This document shows, in pieces, positions 6,099-8,259 of a stretch of 8,259 nt of DNA (the stretch's first letter is position 1; each line of letters opens with the position of its first letter). Below the pieces are notes generated by a model. That model saw nothing but the letters and a program-made list of their open reading frames with translations. It had not been told where the DNA came from and did not search any database. The stretch spans positions 1 through 8,259 of the forward strand of contig JACMLS010001021.1 of assembly GCA_014379485.1 (NCBI GenBank), given 5' to 3'. The stretch comes from Bacteroidia bacterium. GTDB lineage: Bacteria > Bacteroidota > Bacteroidia > B-17B0 > Aurantibacillaceae. Position numbers and translations under genes: made by a program.

Positions 6099-8102
6099 TT
6101 ATTTTTGCACTTCTATTCTTCTGTCTTCAACGCCCTTTGCAGTTTTAATTCTTGCAATATAAAATCCTCGTTCAAGATTTTCTGTAGTTAATTGCGTTGT
6201 AGTTGTGCCGGGTTTTGCTTTTAAAACAATTCTTCCGGTAAGATCCATGATCTGCACTTCTTCTATTGTTACAATAGAAACGAGGTTAATCATTTCTTTT
6301 GCCGGGTTCGGATAGAGTTTTAGTGATGACTGATCTTTACTTTCATTTAGGCCGGCAGCTGTGTTGATAGTGATAGAATCTTTTTGTGTATTGATCGCAA
6401 TCGGATTTCCGTCCTTATCAATAAAAGTTACATTGCTGATGGTTATGTATTCCGTAATAGTAGTGTTCATTTTTCCGGAAACATTATCAATGGTAATTGC
6501 ATTTAGTTCGCACACATTTCCAAAACCCGTCATGTTGATGTGGTTGGTTAAACTTACAGCAACATCAATAGAGCCGTTTGCAGCAAAATTTTTGTGGATC
6601 TCAACCGTATTTGTTCCAACCATTCCCATAAAAGAATTTGTAAAATCAACATCCATTGAGTTTCCGTCAAACGCATTTGTAGGATAGTTTACTGTAAAAG
6701 CAATGCCGTAAAAATTTGTTGCAGGCACTGAGCTACTTCCAAGACTTATTGGAATTGTTACAGGACTTCCCATAGGATAAGCTCCGGTTGGAAAATTAAC
6801 TGTAAGTGTTGGGTCTGTTACAGATGCCTGAACATTTTGTGCGAGTTTTAAAACATGTGTTTGATTATAGTTTGCGCTGATTGCGTTTGTATCTGCATAT
6901 CCTACAGTACCATCGCCATCGCAATCTGCATGTTTGTAATTTAATCCTGTTATAAAGCTTAAAGCCCAGTCAGCACAGAATTGTCCGGTCCAGCTGCTGC
7001 TTGCTCCTGCACGCATTACATCTGTTGTACCAAAAGCAATTCCCACATTTAAAAGATCCACGTTGTTTGCAATACCATCGCCATTTGCATCGCCGGGCCA
7101 CACATCAGAATTGTTATTTATAAATTCTATCACAATAGAAGTATCTGTTGGGGTTACTGACGATCCTGGGATTCCGAAGGAATACGCAGAGTATATAACT
7201 TTATAAACTCCTTGGGTAGAGTAAGTATGATTGATAACAATTGGTACTGATTCATTGCAAACACGTTTTGAAAAACTTTGTACTGCAGATCCGTCTCCGT
7301 AATCTGCAACCAACACCATACTGTCTCTGAAATTGCCAAGACCTTGCATAAGCACATTTACGTTGCGCGAAAAAGTTTGATTTCCACCTGTAAGATAACT
7401 CACGGCGCTGTCTGTTACGCCGCAAATACCAACGTACCAATGTGCCTGATCAGTTCCTGAAAACCCAAACACAGTGCCTGTCTGATCTACTATGCAACCG
7501 TTTGCGTCTGTAAGTTTCCAGGCATAAGCACCAATATTTAATGTGGTGGAGTAAGAAGTTGCAGATGTTGTTGTAAGGCTAAAGAAATTTACACTATCAT
7601 TTGTGTAAGTAATAGAATACGGAGGAGTTCCGCCAGCCATAGTAAAACTTGCCTGCACCATTCCTGCACAGGTGGCCGGCGAACCGAAACCATTTGCAAA
7701 ATTTAAAATGGCAGGTTGTGTAATTGTGTACACTGCAGAATCGTAACAGTTACCGTGCGCAATATCTACTATATATACAGTGTAAGTTCCGGCAGTTTGG
7801 CCTGAAATTACATAATTGCTTCCGGCGTAATTTGTAACATACGGTGCAAACGGAATGCCCGGGTTCATATAATCTATATACGCCTGAATATTGTAGGGTC
7901 CGCCAAGAAGCCCCGGCAATATAGTTGTACTCACCTGCATTCCGTTGCACTGCACAGTACCAGATAAGGCAGTGGGCGGCACACCACACTGCGCATTAAG
8001 TTTTGCGCTCAACAGAAAAATAATTGCTGCCAATAAGTTAAACACGCGTTTTGCGCTTTGTTCTGCAACTGGCTTTACGATAGGGATGTAAACTTTTTTC
8101 AT
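6099..8102 (-). CDS. T9SS-exported modular protein: SprB-like repeats, PKD-like, dockerin-like, cohesin-like and type A sorting domains
   Basis: This is a large secreted or cell-surface protein of about 667 aa. Positions below are numbered from the longest frame (ATG 8180). Signal peptide: basic n-region, then VFNLLAAIIFLLSAKLNA (46-63), with cleavage before Q64. Two SprB-like beta modules follow (about 68-157 and 158-236); the second has GGTPPYSI and KLTDANGCI. A PKD-like module (about 246-354) has VADYGDGS and NHTYSTQGVYKV. A dockerin-like pair of calcium loops lies at 364-375 (D-x-N-x-D-G, then D) and 419-430 (D-x-D-x-D-G, then D), separated by a Trp-rich insert. A cohesin-like beta domain (about 459-606) contains VTIPISLGSSSVPATNFYGI. 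The type A T9SS sorting domain (about 618-693) has LKLYPNP, MDLTGR and FYIARIKT. ATG 8180 lies upstream of the candidate -7 box and cannot be used from that promoter; ATG 8126 and 8102 are possible, and I prefer 8102 (MKKVYIP). Substrate or ligand is unknown. No enzyme domain is visible. Confidence 0.88.
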   Translation of the reverse strand: MKKVYIPIVKPVAEQSAKRVFNLLAAIIFLLSAKLNAQCGVPPTALSGTVQCNGMQVSTTILPGLLGGPYNIQAYIDYMNPGIPFAPYVTNYAGSNYVISGQTAGTYTVYIVDIAHGNCYDSAVYTITQPAILNFANGFGSPATCAGMVQASFTMAGGTPPYSITYTNDSVNFFSLTTTSATSYSTTLNIGAYAWKLTDANGCIVDQTGTVFGFSGTDQAHWYVGICGVTDSAVSYLTGGNQTFSRNVNVLMQGLGNFRDSMVLVADYGDGSAVQSFSKRVCNESVPIVINHTYSTQGVYKVIYSAYSFGIPGSSVTPTDTSIVIEFINNNSDVWPGDANGDGIANNVDLLNVGIAFGTTDVMRAGASSSWTGQFCADWALSFITGLNYKHADCDGDGTVGYADTNAISANYNQTHVLKLAQNVQASVTDPTLTVNFPTGAYPMGSPVTIPISLGSSSVPATNFYGIAFTVNYPTNAFDGNSMDVDFTNSFMGMVGTNTVEIHKNFAANGSIDVAVSLTNHINMTGFGNVCELNAITIDNVSGKMNTTITEYITISNVTFIDKDGNPIAINTQKDSITINTAAGLNESKDQSSLKLYPNPAKEMINLVSIVTIEEVQIMDLTGRIVLKAKPGTTTTQLTTENLERGFYIARIKTAKGVEDRRIEVQK

Positions 8103-8145
8103 TTTATTTTGATTTAAATTAGTCATTTTCTGTTCTTTCACATTA

Positions 8146-8176
8146 CAAATGTAGGCACAAGAGCTTTGCAGATAAA
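8146..8176 (-). promoter_or_regulatory. candidate promoter of the T9SS-exported protein gene
   Basis: On the minus strand TTTA (8173-8176) is followed after 19 nt by TACATTTG (8146-8153), a full match to the Bacteroidota -7 consensus TAnnTTTG. Transcription would start near 8139-8141. That places the nominal first ATG (8180) outside the transcript and leaves ATG 8126 (about 14 nt leader) or ATG 8102 (about 38 nt leader). The longer leader is the more usual, which favours 8102. Confidence 0.55.
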
Positions 8177-8259
8177 ACATATTTTAGTATATTTATCGGA
8201 CAGTTTTTGTATATTTAAACCCAAAAATATATTATAATCGGTTGACATATAATATGTTA

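Noticed and set aside
6361..6687. Plus-strand frame of 108 codons with hydrophobic character
   Set aside because: It lies antisense to the cohesin-like domain of the T9SS protein. The hydrophobicity comes from reverse-complemented beta-strand codons.
7154..7989. Several short frames on both strands inside the T9SS gene
   Set aside because: All overlap a coding frame with clear domain structure and have no motifs of their own.
8103..8180. ATG 8180 as start of the T9SS protein
   Set aside because: It lies upstream of the TACATTTG promoter box, and the added residues (FYLQSSCAYICNV) precede a complete signal peptide without resembling one.
8244..8259. TTGACA followed by TATAAT in GGTTGACATATAATATG
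   Set aside because: The two boxes are adjacent with no spacer, so they cannot act as a sigma-70 promoter, and Bacteroidota use a different consensus. It is chance in AT-rich DNA.

Overview
The window looks like chromosomal DNA of a member of the Bacteroidota. Four things point there: a short primary-type sigma factor (about 287 aa, no long region 1.1) that begins MRQLKI; a secreted protein with a C-terminal sorting domain of the type IX secretion system (T9SS); lipoproteins with very short signal peptides; and several promoter-like sites of the Bacteroidota form (TTTG-like at -33, TAnnTTTG at -7). Genus and species cannot be read from this sequence.

Layout, left to right. 1-276 has no convincing gene. 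The reading frame open at the left edge may be the tail of a transposase. 277-2202 (-) encodes an exported WG-repeat protein with a very basic C-terminal tail. 2338-3201 (-) is rpoD, followed by a strong hairpin terminator that lies just before the WG gene. A divergent intergenic region of about 180 bp separates rpoD from a compact three-gene (+) operon: a SAM-dependent methyltransferase resembling phosphatidylethanolamine N-methyltransferases (3386-4057), a multi-pass VanZ-like membrane protein overlapping it by 4 nt (4054-4548), and a lipoprotein (4562-5230). A small cysteine-rich lipoprotein gene (5433-5978, -) and a large modular T9SS-exported protein (6099-8102, -) fill the right side. 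The window ends in an AT-rich upstream region.

Two observations stand out. First, the cysteine-rich lipoprotein frame stops at TAA 5433-5435, but the same frame continues for 36 protein-like codons to TAG 5322-5324. The gene therefore appears to carry a premature ochre stop (real or a sequence error) that removes its last domain segment. Second, two nearly identical 68/69-bp imperfect palindromes (5244-5311 and 6015-6083) lie in the same orientation on either side of that gene. Each sits 11-16 bp after a stop codon: those of the lipoproteins at 5230 and 5322 for the first copy, and of the T9SS protein at 6099 for the second. They look like a dispersed repeat family used as transcription terminators, and the edge of the second copy also supplies a possible -33 element for the lipoprotein gene.

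Most genes here act at the cell envelope: export, lipoproteins, membrane and perhaps phospholipid modification. Apart from the methyltransferase operon they appear to be separate transcription units, not one system. I found no CRISPR array, tRNA, rRNA or complete mobile element.
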